Assembly: GCF_001708445.1 (NCBI RefSeq)
Contig: NZ_CP015637.1
Span: 5,643,001 to 5,707,000 of the forward strand
From: Pseudomonas fluorescens
Lineage (GTDB): Bacteria > Pseudomonadota > Gammaproteobacteria > Pseudomonadales > Pseudomonadaceae
DNA: 64,000 nucleotides
Reading direction: 5' to 3'
The notes under the pieces were generated by a model. It was not told the DNA's origin and searched no databases. It was given only the letters and a program-made list of their open reading frames with translations. A program made the position numbers and the translations under genes. Positions 48,128 to 56,246 of the stretch are shown here, piece after piece. Positions within the stretch are counted from its first letter, which is position 1. Every line of letters starts with the position of its first letter.

Positions 48128-49024
48128 ATGCCTGGCCCACGTCGCTTTTCCTTACCGTTGATCGCCGCCTTTTTTGCGCTGTATGTGATTTGGGGGTCTA
48201 CCTACCTGGTGATTCGCATCGGCGTGGACTACTGGCCGCCATTGTTGCTGGCGGGGATTCGGTTCTGCACGGCGGGTGCGCTGATGTATGGCTACCTCAG
48301 ATGGCGCGGGGTGCCAGCGCCGACATGGCCACAATGGAAGGCCGCCGGGATGATCGGCATTTTGCTGCTCACCTTCGGTAATGGCGGCGTCACGTTGGCC
48401 GAACACGCGGGCGTGTCGTCCGGGGTGGCCGCCCTGGCGGTGGCGACCGTGCCGCTGTTCACCTTGCTGTGCGGGTATTTCTGGGGCGCGCGCAATACGC
48501 GGCTGGAATGGGCCGGGGTGATCCTTGGGATTGTCGGCATCGCCATGCTCAACATGGGCAGCACCCTGCAATCGAGCCCGGTGGGCGCCGCCTTGTTGCT
48601 GTTCGCGGCGGCATCGTGGGCATTCGGGTCGGTGTGGAGTCGGCAGTTGTCGCTGCCCCAGGGCGCCATGGCCAGTGCTGCGGAAATGCTGGTGGCGGGC
48701 GTGACCCTGTTGATCGGCAGCGCGCTTTCCGGTGAGCACCTGCAGGCCATGCCGCCACTGGAGGGTTGGCTGGCGTTGGCCTACCTGACGGTGTTCGGCT
48801 CGATCATCGCCTTCAACGCCTATATGTACCTGCTCAAGCACGTCCGCCCGGCTGCGGCGACCAGCTATGCCTATGTGAACCCTGCGGTGGCGGTGTTGTT
48901 GGGGATTGTGTTCGTCGGCGAGACCATCGGCCTGGAAGAAGCCTTGGCGATGTTGGTGATCATCAGTGCCGTGCTATTGATCAGCCTGCCCCAGTGGCGC
49001 AAGCCCAAGCCGGAAATAAGGTAA
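48128..49024 (+). CDS. EamA/DMT-superfamily transporter (YedA-like)
   Basis: 298-aa inner-membrane protein with about ten hydrophobic segments in two EamA repeats (residues about 10-140 and 150-290). YedA-type landmarks: ALYVIWGSTYLVIRIGVDYWPPLLLAGIRF, LLTFGNGGVTLAEH, SSGVAALAVATVPLFT and SYAYVNPAVAVLLGIVFVGE. Such proteins export amino acids or other metabolites. It diverges from the Lrp-cyclase operon, sharing the palindrome region, so it may export a substrate or product of the cyclase. A small gap leads to rhlE on the same strand. Confidence 0.87.
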   Translation: MPGPRRFSLPLIAAFFALYVIWGSTYLVIRIGVDYWPPLLLAGIRFCTAGALMYGYLRWRGVPAPTWPQWKAAGMIGILLLTFGNGGVTLAEHAGVSSGVAALAVATVPLFTLLCGYFWGARNTRLEWAGVILGIVGIAMLNMGSTLQSSPVGAALLLFAAASWAFGSVWSRQLSLPQGAMASAAEMLVAGVTLLIGSALSGEHLQAMPPLEGWLALAYLTVFGSIIAFNAYMYLLKHVRPAAATSYAYVNPAVAVLLGIVFVGETIGLEEALAMLVIISAVLLISLPQWRKPKPEIR

Positions 49025-49072
49025 ACTGCCGCGCATTACGCCCTTGCGCTGAATTTTTCCTACGGTAACTAC

Positions 49073-50410
49073 ATGACTTTCGCCACCCTTGGCCTGATCG
49101 AACCCTTGCTGCGCGCCCTTGAGACGCTTGGCTACCAGACCCCGACGCCGGTGCAGGCGCAAGCCATTCCGGCGGTGCTGGCTGGCCGCGACCTGATGGC
49201 GGCGGCCCAGACCGGCACCGGCAAGACTGCCGGTTTCGCCGTGCCGCTGTTGCAACTGCTGACCATGGAAGGACCGAAAGTCGCCGCTAACTCGGTGCGC
49301 GCGCTGATCCTGTGCCCGACCCGCGAACTGGCCGAGCAGGTTCACGCCAGCGTTGCCGAATACGCCCAGAACCTGCCGCTCACCACCTACGCGGTGTACG
49401 GCGGCGTGAGCATCAACCCGCAGATGATGAAGCTGCGCAAGGGGGTCGACGTGCTGGTCGCCACCCCTGGCCGGCTGATCGACCTGTTCCGCCAGAACGC
49501 GCTGAAACTCAATCAGCTGCAAACCCTGGTGCTGGATGAGGCCGACCGTATGCTCGACCTGGGCTTCTCCGAAGAACTGGCGAACATCTACCGCATGCTG
49601 CCGAAAAAGCGTCAGACCCTGCTGTTCTCCGCGACCTTCTCCGATGACATCCGCCTGCTCGCCGGGCAGATGCTCAACGACCCGCTGAGCATCGAAGTCA
49701 GCCCGCGCAACGTGGCCGCCAACACCGTCAAGCAATGGGTGGTGCCGGTGGACAAGAAGCGCAAGGCGGAGTTGTTTGTGCACCTGATGCGCAAGGGCCG
49801 CTGGAAGCAGGTGCTGGTATTCGCCAAGACCCGTAACGGCGTGGATGCGCTGGTGGATAAGTTGCAGGGCCTGGGCATCAATGCCGATGGCATCCACGGC
49901 GACAAGCCGCAGGCCACGCGCCAACGTGCGCTGGATCGTTTCAAATCGAGCGATGTGCAGATCCTGGTGGCCACTGATGTGGCGGCCCGCGGCCTGGACA
50001 TTGAAGACCTGCCGCTGGTGGTCAACTTTGACCTGCCGATCGTGGCCGAGGACTACATCCACCGTATCGGCCGTACCGGTCGCGCGGGCAACACCGGCGA
50101 GGCGATTTCCCTGGTGTGCGCCGATGAAGTGAACATGCTGTCGGCCATCGAGATGCTGACCCGCCAGACGTTGACCCGCAAGATGGAGCCGGATTTCGAA
50201 CCGGAACACCGCGTGCCCGACACCGATGCCAGCGGCCAGGTGGTGAAGAAACCGAAAAAACCGAAGAAGCCCAAGGCGTCAGGTGGTGGCGGTGGTAAGC
50301 GCAACCTGGGCAAGTGGGTGGACAGTGGCGAAGTGGCGCCGTCGGAGCCTTCGATCAAGCCGGTGCGTAAAGTGCCGGTGTTCAATACTGGGCCGCGTAA
50401 GAAAAAGTGA
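49073..50410 (+). CDS. rhlE: DEAD-box RNA helicase RhlE
   Basis: 445-aa helicase. All motifs are in order: GYQTPTPVQAQAIP (Q motif), AAAQTGTGKTAG (I), PTRELAEQ (Ia), TPGRL (Ib), LDEADRMLDLGF (II), FSATFSDD (III), VFAKTRNGVDAL (IV), ATDVAARGLDI (V) and HRIGRTGRAG (VI). After residue 375 comes a basic low-complexity tail (KKPKKPKKPKA, then GGGGGKRN) that probably binds RNA. Roles of RhlE in pseudomonads include ribosome assembly, RNA decay and growth in the cold. The gene ends at a REP doublet. Confidence 0.92.
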   Translation: MTFATLGLIEPLLRALETLGYQTPTPVQAQAIPAVLAGRDLMAAAQTGTGKTAGFAVPLLQLLTMEGPKVAANSVRALILCPTRELAEQVHASVAEYAQNLPLTTYAVYGGVSINPQMMKLRKGVDVLVATPGRLIDLFRQNALKLNQLQTLVLDEADRMLDLGFSEELANIYRMLPKKRQTLLFSATFSDDIRLLAGQMLNDPLSIEVSPRNVAANTVKQWVVPVDKKRKAELFVHLMRKGRWKQVLVFAKTRNGVDALVDKLQGLGINADGIHGDKPQATRQRALDRFKSSDVQILVATDVAARGLDIEDLPLVVNFDLPIVAEDYIHRIGRTGRAGNTGEAISLVCADEVNMLSAIEMLTRQTLTRKMEPDFEPEHRVPDTDASGQVVKKPKKPKKPKASGGGGGKRNLGKWVDSGEVAPSEPSIKPVRKVPVFNTGPRKKK

Positions 50411-50434
50411 TTTTGCGGTGTGGCTGATGGCCTC

Positions 50435-50507
50435 ATCGGGGGCAAGCCCCCTCCCACATTTTGATGTGTGAATACATTCAAACTGTGGGAGGGGGGCTTG
50501 CCCCCGA
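50435..50507. repeat. REP doublet, GTGGGAGGGGGCTTGCCCCCGAT type
   Basis: Inverted copies at 50435-50457 and 50484-50507 (one extra G), between rhlE and the convergent flavoprotein gene. Confidence 0.88.
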
Positions 50508-50533
50508 TGGCGGCTTTGAATTCACCACAAATA

Positions 50534-51760
50534 TCAGCGGTTAAGCCACTCCAACATCCCCCGCCCAGCCGCCCTGCCACTGGCAAAACACCCCGTCAGC
50601 AAATACCCGCCGGTCGGCGCTTCCCAGTCCAGCATCTCCCCCGCACAAAACACCCCTGGCAATTGCTTGAGCATCAACCGCTCATCCAACGCTTCAAACG
50701 GCACACCACCGGCCGTGCTGATGGCTTCATCCATCGGCCGTGTCTTCACCAAGGTCAGCGGCAGCGCCTTGATAGCCGCCGCCAACTGCGCCGGATCATT
50801 GAAGTGTTCGGCGGGTGCCAACTCGCGCAACAACGCCGCCTTGACCCCATCCAACCCCAACTGACTGTGCAAGTGCTTGCTCATCGAGCGCGAACCACGT
50901 GGCTTGGCCAACGCGGCATGGACCTTGTCCAACGGCTTGCTGGGCAGCAAATCGATATGCACCGTGGCCGAACCTTTCCGGTTGATCGCCTCACGAATCG
51001 GCGCCGACAGCGCGTAGATCAAGCTGCCCTCGATACCGCTGGCGGTGACCACGCATTCGCCGAGGCGGGGTTTGTCATCGCCCAGGCCGATGGCGACATT
51101 TTTCAACGGTGCGCCGGCGAATTTGCTGACCATCAATGGGCTCCAGGCCGACACCTCGAAGCCGCAGTTGCTCGGTTGCAACCTGGCGCAGGGCACGCCT
51201 TTATCTTCCAGCAATTTGAGCCAGGCGCCGTCAGAACCCAAGCGCGACCAGCTGCCGCCGCCCAGCGCCAGCAACACGGCAGCACTGTGGATGGTTTTTT
51301 CCCCGTCCGGGCTGTGGATAAGTAAATCCCCCTGCGCATTCCAGCCCTGCCAACGATGCCGGGTGTGGATAACCACACCTTGGTCGCGCAGGCGCTTGAG
51401 CCAGGCACGCAACAGCGGGGCGGCTTTCATGTCGGTAGGAAATACGCGGCCGGAGGTACCGACAAACGTCTCGATGCCCAGGCCATGAATCCATTCGCAC
51501 AGTGCTTCAGCGCCAAATGCCCGCAATAACGGCGCCAGGTGGGGGGCCCGTTCGGCATAGCGCGAGAGGAAAGCCGGGTAGGCTTCGGAATGGGTGATGT
51601 TCATGCCGCCCACGCCTGCCAGCAGGAATTTGCGCCCCACCGACGGCATGCCGTCGTACAGGTCGACCCGTACCCCCGCCTGGCTCAAGACTTCAGCGGC
51701 CATCAGCCCGGCGGGGCCGCCGCCGATGATGGTGACGTGTTGAGGAGAGGTCTGAGGCAT
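50534..51760 (-). CDS. TIGR03862-type NAD(P)/FAD-dependent flavoprotein (HI0933-like)
   Basis: 408-aa flavoprotein. FAD-binding motif VTIIGGGPAGLMAAEVLSQAG (residues 8-28) and GRKFLLAGVGGMNITHSE, characteristic of the HI0933/YhiN group; LALGGGSWSRLGSDG in the middle; and a C-terminal FAD contact VPFEALDERLMLKQLPGVFCAGEMLDWEAPTGGYLL. Members are uncharacterised; roles in redox or tRNA biology have been proposed only by structure. It is a cytoplasmic single gene, convergent with rhlE across a REP doublet. Confidence 0.87.
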   Translation of the reverse strand: MPQTSPQHVTIIGGGPAGLMAAEVLSQAGVRVDLYDGMPSVGRKFLLAGVGGMNITHSEAYPAFLSRYAERAPHLAPLLRAFGAEALCEWIHGLGIETFVGTSGRVFPTDMKAAPLLRAWLKRLRDQGVVIHTRHRWQGWNAQGDLLIHSPDGEKTIHSAAVLLALGGGSWSRLGSDGAWLKLLEDKGVPCARLQPSNCGFEVSAWSPLMVSKFAGAPLKNVAIGLGDDKPRLGECVVTASGIEGSLIYALSAPIREAINRKGSATVHIDLLPSKPLDKVHAALAKPRGSRSMSKHLHSQLGLDGVKAALLRELAPAEHFNDPAQLAAAIKALPLTLVKTRPMDEAISTAGGVPFEALDERLMLKQLPGVFCAGEMLDWEAPTGGYLLTGCFASGRAAGRGMLEWLNR

Positions 51761-51886
51761 GGGCAGGGCTACGGTCGCTTGAATAGGCCGAGCATTCTAC
51801 CCGACGACAGCGTGGCTGCCTGATCAAAAAACGTACACTTTCCTACAGGCCATGCGGCTACTCGCTTTCAGCCCCTTACGCTCAAG

Positions 51887-51895
51887 TTATCCACA
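51887..51895 (+). promoter_or_regulatory. Isolated DnaA-box match
   Basis: TTATCCACA, a perfect DnaA-box consensus, in the gap between the flavoprotein and HDAC-like genes. No second box nearby, so its role is doubtful. Confidence 0.3.
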
Positions 51896-51931
51896 GCCCG
51901 TTCCACAGGCATTGTGGGTAACGCCCAGGGT

Positions 51932-52852
51932 TCAATGACAACCTGATGACGTCCACACCCGTTGCGCGCTGTGGTGCAGGATGCCATGACGGCGCGCCAG
52001 GGCTGGGCGATCCTTGCTGTAGCCGCCGCCGATCACTCCCATCACCGGGATGTCGCGACCCAGGCAGTGGCGCATCACGCTTTCATCGCGGGCGGCGACG
52101 CCTTCGTCGGTCAGCTTGAGGTAACCGAGGGCGTCGTCCTTGTGTACATCGACGCCGGCGTCGTATAGCACCAGGTCCGGCTGGTACAACGGCAAAAGGT
52201 AGTTCAGCGCATCGTCCACCACCTTGAGGTACTCGGCATCGCCCATGCCCATGGGCAGCGGGATATCCCAGTCGCTCTGGGCCTTGCGGGCCGGGAAGTT
52301 CTTCTCGCAGTGCAGCGACACGGTGATTGCGTCCGGCGTGTCGTGGAGGATGCGCGCGGTGCCGTCGCCCTGGTGCACGTCGCAGTCGAAGATCAGCACG
52401 CGGTTGACCCGCCCGCTGGCCAGCAGGTAATGGCTGATCACCGCCAGGTCGTTGAAGATGCAAAAGCCGGCCGGATAATCATAATGGGCGTGATGGGTAC
52501 CCCCCGCCAGGTGGCAGGCCAGGCCGTGTTCCAGCGCCTGTTCTGCCGCGAGTATCGAGCCGCCGACCGCGCGCACGGTACGCCGGGCCAGCGCTTCGCT
52601 CCAGGGCAGGCCGAGTCGCCGTTGGTCTTCTCGGGACAACTTGCCGCTCATGTAGCGTTCGATATACCCAGGTTCATGGGCCAGGCCCAGAATCTCTGGC
52701 GGGCACAGTTGCGGGCGCAGCAACTGGCGGTCTTCGGTCAGGCCGCTGGCCACCAGGTGGTCGCGTAACAGGCGGAACTTGTCCATGGGAAAGCGGTGAT
52801 CCGCGGGGAACTCAGGGCTGTAGTCATCGTGGTAGATCAATGGCAAAGGCAT
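51932..52852 (-). CDS. Histone deacetylase-family (AcuC/HDAC-like) zinc hydrolase
   Basis: 306-aa enzyme of the arginase/deacetylase fold. Active-site blocks: LAGGTHHAHYDYPAGFCIFNDLAV (catalytic His pair), IFDCDVHQGDGTARIL (zinc Asp and His) and LVLYDAGVDVHKDDALG (second zinc Asp). MPLPLIYHDDYSPEFPADHRFPMDKF is the usual bacterial start and fixes the ATG at 52850-52852. Bacterial members deacetylate small molecules such as polyamines, or protein lysines; the substrate here is unknown. Divergent from a GNAT acetyltransferase gene 77 bp away, an interesting pairing of opposite activities. Confidence 0.9.
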   Translation of the reverse strand: MPLPLIYHDDYSPEFPADHRFPMDKFRLLRDHLVASGLTEDRQLLRPQLCPPEILGLAHEPGYIERYMSGKLSREDQRRLGLPWSEALARRTVRAVGGSILAAEQALEHGLACHLAGGTHHAHYDYPAGFCIFNDLAVISHYLLASGRVNRVLIFDCDVHQGDGTARILHDTPDAITVSLHCEKNFPARKAQSDWDIPLPMGMGDAEYLKVVDDALNYLLPLYQPDLVLYDAGVDVHKDDALGYLKLTDEGVAARDESVMRHCLGRDIPVMGVIGGGYSKDRPALARRHGILHHSAQRVWTSSGCH

Positions 52853-52928
52853 GGGATTTTCTGACGGGAACCTGCGAGGGATCTTAACAGCGCTGTACAC
52901 TCACGCACATGGCAAGGGGAGGGGACCC

Positions 52929-53498
52929 GTGGAGCCGATACTGGAATTGGAAAGCGCGCGCCTGGTGCTGCGCCAATGGCGTGACAGCGACCTGCCGGCG
53001 TTTGCGCAAATGTGCGCCGACCCGCAGGTGATGCGCTATTTTCCCGGCCTGCTGGACCGCCTGGAAAGCGCCGCGCTGATCGGCCGGATTCGTGGGCACT
53101 TCGCTGAATACGGCTTTGGCCTGTGGGCCTTGCAGCGCAAGGACAGTGGCGAATTCATCGGCCTGACCGGGTTGCAGAATGTCAGTTTCGAAGCCGGTTT
53201 TACCCCCGCCGTGGAAATCGGCTGGCGCCTGGCCCGCGAGCATTGGGGCCTGGGCTACGCCAGCGAAGCGGCCTGGACGGCGCTGCGCTGTGGTTTCGAC
53301 CGCTTGCAGCTGGATGAAATCGTCGCGTTCACCACCGAAGCCAATCTGCCATCACAAAAAGTCATGCAGGCCATCGGGATGCATTACGATCCCCAGGCGG
53401 ATTTCGAACACCCCAAGGTCGCAGCCGATAACACGCTGCGCCATCATGTTTTGTACCGCATCACCCGCGCCCAATGGTTGGACACGCTGCACGGATAA
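52929..53498 (+). CDS. GNAT-family N-acetyltransferase, GTG start
   Basis: 189-aa RimJ/RimL-type acetyltransferase: LESARLVLRQWRDSDLPAFAQMCADPQVMRYFPG at the N-terminus, EIGWRLAREHWGLGYASEAAWTALRCGF (acetyl-CoA site) and IVAFTTEANLPSQKVMQAIGM at the C-terminus. The frame opens at 52851, but the GTG at 52929 gives the standard start and has GGGGAGGGGACCC upstream. It may acetylate an amino group of a protein N-terminus, amino acid or small metabolite. Divergent from the HDAC-like gene. Confidence 0.88.
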   Translation: MEPILELESARLVLRQWRDSDLPAFAQMCADPQVMRYFPGLLDRLESAALIGRIRGHFAEYGFGLWALQRKDSGEFIGLTGLQNVSFEAGFTPAVEIGWRLAREHWGLGYASEAAWTALRCGFDRLQLDEIVAFTTEANLPSQKVMQAIGMHYDPQADFEHPKVAADNTLRHHVLYRITRAQWLDTLHG

Positions 53499-53526
53499 GC
53501 AGCCCGGAATGCCCAATAGACCCCCT

Positions 53527-53624
53527 GTAGGCGCGAGCTTGCTCGCGAAGAACCCAAGAGCGCTGCGGTAGACCAGAAGCGCGGCGTTATCGTTAACCAC
53601 CTTCGCGAGCAAGCTCGCGCCTAC
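53527..53624. repeat. REP doublet, GTAGGCGCGAGCTTGCTCGCGAA type
   Basis: Inverted copies at both ends, with spacer containing GGCGTTATCGTTAACC. Confidence 0.88.
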
Positions 53625-53658
53625 AGGTAGATACCGTTTTGCTCTGAGGAGAGTTTGA

Positions 53659-54528
53659 ATGAGCCAAGTATTGGAAGATCTGGTGGACTTGCTGACCCTG
53701 GAACCGATCGAGGAAAACCTCTTTCGCGGCCGCAGCCAGGACCTGGGTTTTCGCCAACTGTTCGGTGGCCAGGTGCTCGGCCAGTCGCTGTCGGCCGCCA
53801 GCCAGACCGTAGAAGAAGCGCGCCACGTGCATTCCCTGCACGGTTATTTCCTGCGCCCTGGCGACGCGGCCTTGCCGGTGGTGTATTCGGTGGACCGCGT
53901 GCGTGATGGCGGCAGTTTCAGCACGCGTCGGGTCACGGCGATCCAGAAGGGCCACCCGATTTTCACCTGCAGCGCTTCGTTCCAGTACGACGAAGAAGGC
54001 TTCGAGCACCAGACCACCATGCCGGTGGTGGTCGGCCCGGAGAACTTGCCGTCGGAGCTGGAGCTGACCAAGCAGCGTGCGCACCTGATCCCGGAACACA
54101 TGCGCGAAAAGTTGTTGTGCCCCAAACCGATCGAAGTGCGCCCGGTGACCGAAAAAGACCCGTTCAACCCGCAGCCGTCGGACCCGGTCAAGTACGTGTG
54201 GTTCCGCGCCGACGGGGCACTCGCCGACGCGCCGGCGCTGCATAAATACCTGCTGGCCTACGCGTCGGACTTCGGCCTGCTGACCACCTCGCTGCTGCCC
54301 CATGGCAAGACGGTGTGGCAGAAAGACATGCAGGTCGCCAGCCTTGACCATGCGCTGTGGTTCCACGCCGACCTGCGCGCCGATGACTGGTTGCTCTACG
54401 CCATGGACAGCCCATGGGCCGGCAACTCCCGTGGTTTCTCCCGGGGCAGTGTGTACAACCGCGCCGGGCAACTGGTGGCGTCGGTGACCCAGGAAGGCCT
54501 GATTCGCCACCGCAAGGACTGGGCATGA
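53659..54528 (+). CDS. tesB: Acyl-CoA thioesterase II
   Basis: 289-aa double-hotdog thioesterase hydrolysing medium- and long-chain acyl-CoA. Family landmarks: FRGRSQDLGFRQLFGGQVLGQSLSAA near the start, HSLHGYFLRPGD, RVTAIQKGHPIFTCSASFQ, then the catalytic half with ASLDHALWFHADLRADDWLLYAMDSPWAGNSRGF (catalytic Asp) and VASVTQEGLIRH (Thr/Gln). Length matches E. coli TesB (286 aa). GAGGAGAG upstream. The stop overlaps the start of the HAD gene (ATGA), so the two are translationally coupled. Confidence 0.95.
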   Translation: MSQVLEDLVDLLTLEPIEENLFRGRSQDLGFRQLFGGQVLGQSLSAASQTVEEARHVHSLHGYFLRPGDAALPVVYSVDRVRDGGSFSTRRVTAIQKGHPIFTCSASFQYDEEGFEHQTTMPVVVGPENLPSELELTKQRAHLIPEHMREKLLCPKPIEVRPVTEKDPFNPQPSDPVKYVWFRADGALADAPALHKYLLAYASDFGLLTTSLLPHGKTVWQKDMQVASLDHALWFHADLRADDWLLYAMDSPWAGNSRGFSRGSVYNRAGQLVASVTQEGLIRHRKDWA

Positions 54529-55112
54529 GCCTGGCCGACGTTAAGCATTGGGTGTTCGACATGGACGGCACCCTCACGGTGGCCGTGCATGACTTTGCGG
54601 CTATTCGCGTGGCCCTGGAGATTCCACCCGAGGATGACATCCTCACCCACCTCGCCGCTTTGCCGGCGGACATCGCCGCGGCCAAACATGCCTGGTTGCT
54701 GGAACATGAGCGCGAGCTGGCGCTGGGTTCCGTCGCGGCGGACGGTGCGGTGGAGCTGGTGCGCGAGCTGGCCGGGCGGGGTTATCGCCTGGGGATCCTG
54801 ACCCGCAATGCGCGGGAGTTGGCGCATATCACCCTGGAGGCTATTGGCCTGGCGGACTGCTTTGCGGTCGAGGATGTGCTGGGACGTGACGATGCGCCGC
54901 CCAAGCCGGATCCGGGTGGGTTATTGAAATTGGCGGCGGCGTGGGATGTATCGCCGAGCGAGATGGTGATGGTCGGGGATTACCGCTTCGACCTCGACTG
55001 CGGCCGAGCGGCGGGGACCCGAACGGTGTTGGTCAACCTGCTGGAGAACCCCTGGCCCGCGTTGGCGGATTGGCATGCGCAGGATTGTGCGGCATTGCGC
55101 CGGATGATCTAG
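54525..55112 (+). CDS. HAD-superfamily phosphatase
   Basis: 195-aa hydrolase. Motif I VFDMDGTLTVAVHDF holds the nucleophile and acid Asp pair; motif II is ILTRNAREL, motif III lysine in PPKPDPGG, and motif IV VGDYRFDLDCGRAAGT. A small helical cap lies between motifs I and II (about residues 25-80). It is a phosphoglycolate-phosphatase-like protein that probably dephosphorylates a small metabolite; the substrate is not evident. Starts in the tesB stop (ATGA overlap). Confidence 0.88.
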   Translation: MSLADVKHWVFDMDGTLTVAVHDFAAIRVALEIPPEDDILTHLAALPADIAAAKHAWLLEHERELALGSVAADGAVELVRELAGRGYRLGILTRNARELAHITLEAIGLADCFAVEDVLGRDDAPPKPDPGGLLKLAAAWDVSPSEMVMVGDYRFDLDCGRAAGTRTVLVNLLENPWPALADWHAQDCAALRRMI

Positions 55113-55133
55113 CCCAAGCGACGAATATCAAAT

Positions 55134-55235
55134 GTGGGAGGGGCGGTGCGACGATTCGACTTGCCCCCGATAGCGGTGGATCAGTTACAGATGCTGAGAC
55201 TGACACACTGCTATCGGGGGCAAGCCCCCTCCCAC
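55134..55235. repeat. REP doublet with an insertion in the left hairpin
   Basis: Left copy is GTGGGAGGGG, then CGGTGCGACGATTCGA (55144-55159), then CTTGCCCCCGAT; right copy (55213-55235) intact. The insert resembles the one at 42590 read on the other strand (GGTGCGACGGTTCGCA). Confidence 0.88.
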
Positions 55236-55259
55236 ATGTTGGGCCGATTTCTTCAGTAA

Positions 55260-56246
55260 TTACTGGGCAAACAGTACTTTCTGGCCTTCTGGCGAAGTAA
55301 ACATCCCATCCCCGTCATGCCCAACCCCCGGCACTTCCACCAGCGTCTGGCTCAACTGCGGATGGCGTTGCTTGAGGTAGTCAAAATAGTTGTGCCCACG
55401 AATCAGCCGATACGCGCCCTGGGTCTCGGCTTCGCAGCTTTTATCCAGTGCCGGGTGGTTCGGGTCGGTGTCCTGCTGGCCCAACAGGTAGGTAATGTCG
55501 CGTGACACGTAGGCCCGCTCAAGCTGCTCGACGCCTTGGCCTTCAGCATAGGCGGGCAGGTGTTGCATGCCGTATTTCCAGTCGTTGAATCCAGGGCAGT
55601 CGGCCACGTTGAATTTCACCGGGCGTTGCGGGCTGAAGTAGGCGTAGGACGACGGGTTAGCCACCACATACCGCAGGCGGATGCCTTCGGTGTGCAGGGC
55701 CGGGTGGTCGTGGCCGGTGAGGGCGAAGCGCTGTACCACCTGGCCTCCGCCGGAATGGCCGGCTACCACGATCTCTTTGAGCGCCGGGAACAGTGTGCGG
55801 TTGCCCAGGTGCTTGATGATCTGGTCCAAGGCGCCGAAGGAGCTGACAGCGCCCGGCCCCACCGAGGGCTTGCCAGCCATCCAGTCGTTGCCCCTCCAGC
55901 GCAGGACCTGATTGTCCAGATGGTTGCGTTTTACGTCTGAATCGTTGAGAAACTGCGGCGCGATCACCAGCGTCGTGGCTCCAACCCCGGCGTGTTCAGC
56001 AGCGTCTTCGCCACTTTGCAGGTAGGTCTGCGCATTGCGCAGCCGACCATGCACGATGATCAGGGCTCGGGTGACCTGGGGCAGGGGGCTGGCCCAGTCC
56101 TGGCTCAGGCCCAGGCTGAGGTCGCCGGCCGGCAGGTGAAAACGATCGGGACTGACCACCTTGACGCCATGCTCTTTCTCGGCCGCCCAAGTGGTGGTGG
56201 AGCAGGTCAGCCATACGCCCAGCAGCAATCCCAATCGGTTATTCAT
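55260..56246 (-). CDS. Exported alpha/beta hydrolase
   Basis: 328-aa periplasmic protein. Signal peptide MNNRLGLLLGVWLTCSTTTWAA; alpha/beta hydrolase core with IIVHGRLRNAQTYL, the nucleophile elbow VVAGHSGGGQVVQRF (Ser in GHSGG), and a late His in VPGVGHDGDGMF. The two Cys residues (ADCPGF and KSCEAET) may form a disulfide. The substrate is unknown. Its ATG follows the stop codon of the metalloprotease gene with no gap, so the two form an operon. Confidence 0.82.
   Translation of the reverse strand: MNNRLGLLLGVWLTCSTTTWAAEKEHGVKVVSPDRFHLPAGDLSLGLSQDWASPLPQVTRALIIVHGRLRNAQTYLQSGEDAAEHAGVGATTLVIAPQFLNDSDVKRNHLDNQVLRWRGNDWMAGKPSVGPGAVSSFGALDQIIKHLGNRTLFPALKEIVVAGHSGGGQVVQRFALTGHDHPALHTEGIRLRYVVANPSSYAYFSPQRPVKFNVADCPGFNDWKYGMQHLPAYAEGQGVEQLERAYVSRDITYLLGQQDTDPNHPALDKSCEAETQGAYRLIRGHNYFDYLKQRHPQLSQTLVEVPGVGHDGDGMFTSPEGQKVLFAQ

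Noticed and set aside
51887..51895. Perfect DnaA box as a sign of a replication origin
   Set aside because: A single nine-base match without neighbouring boxes, AT-rich unwinding region or dnaA/dnaN genes; expected by chance in a genome of this size.
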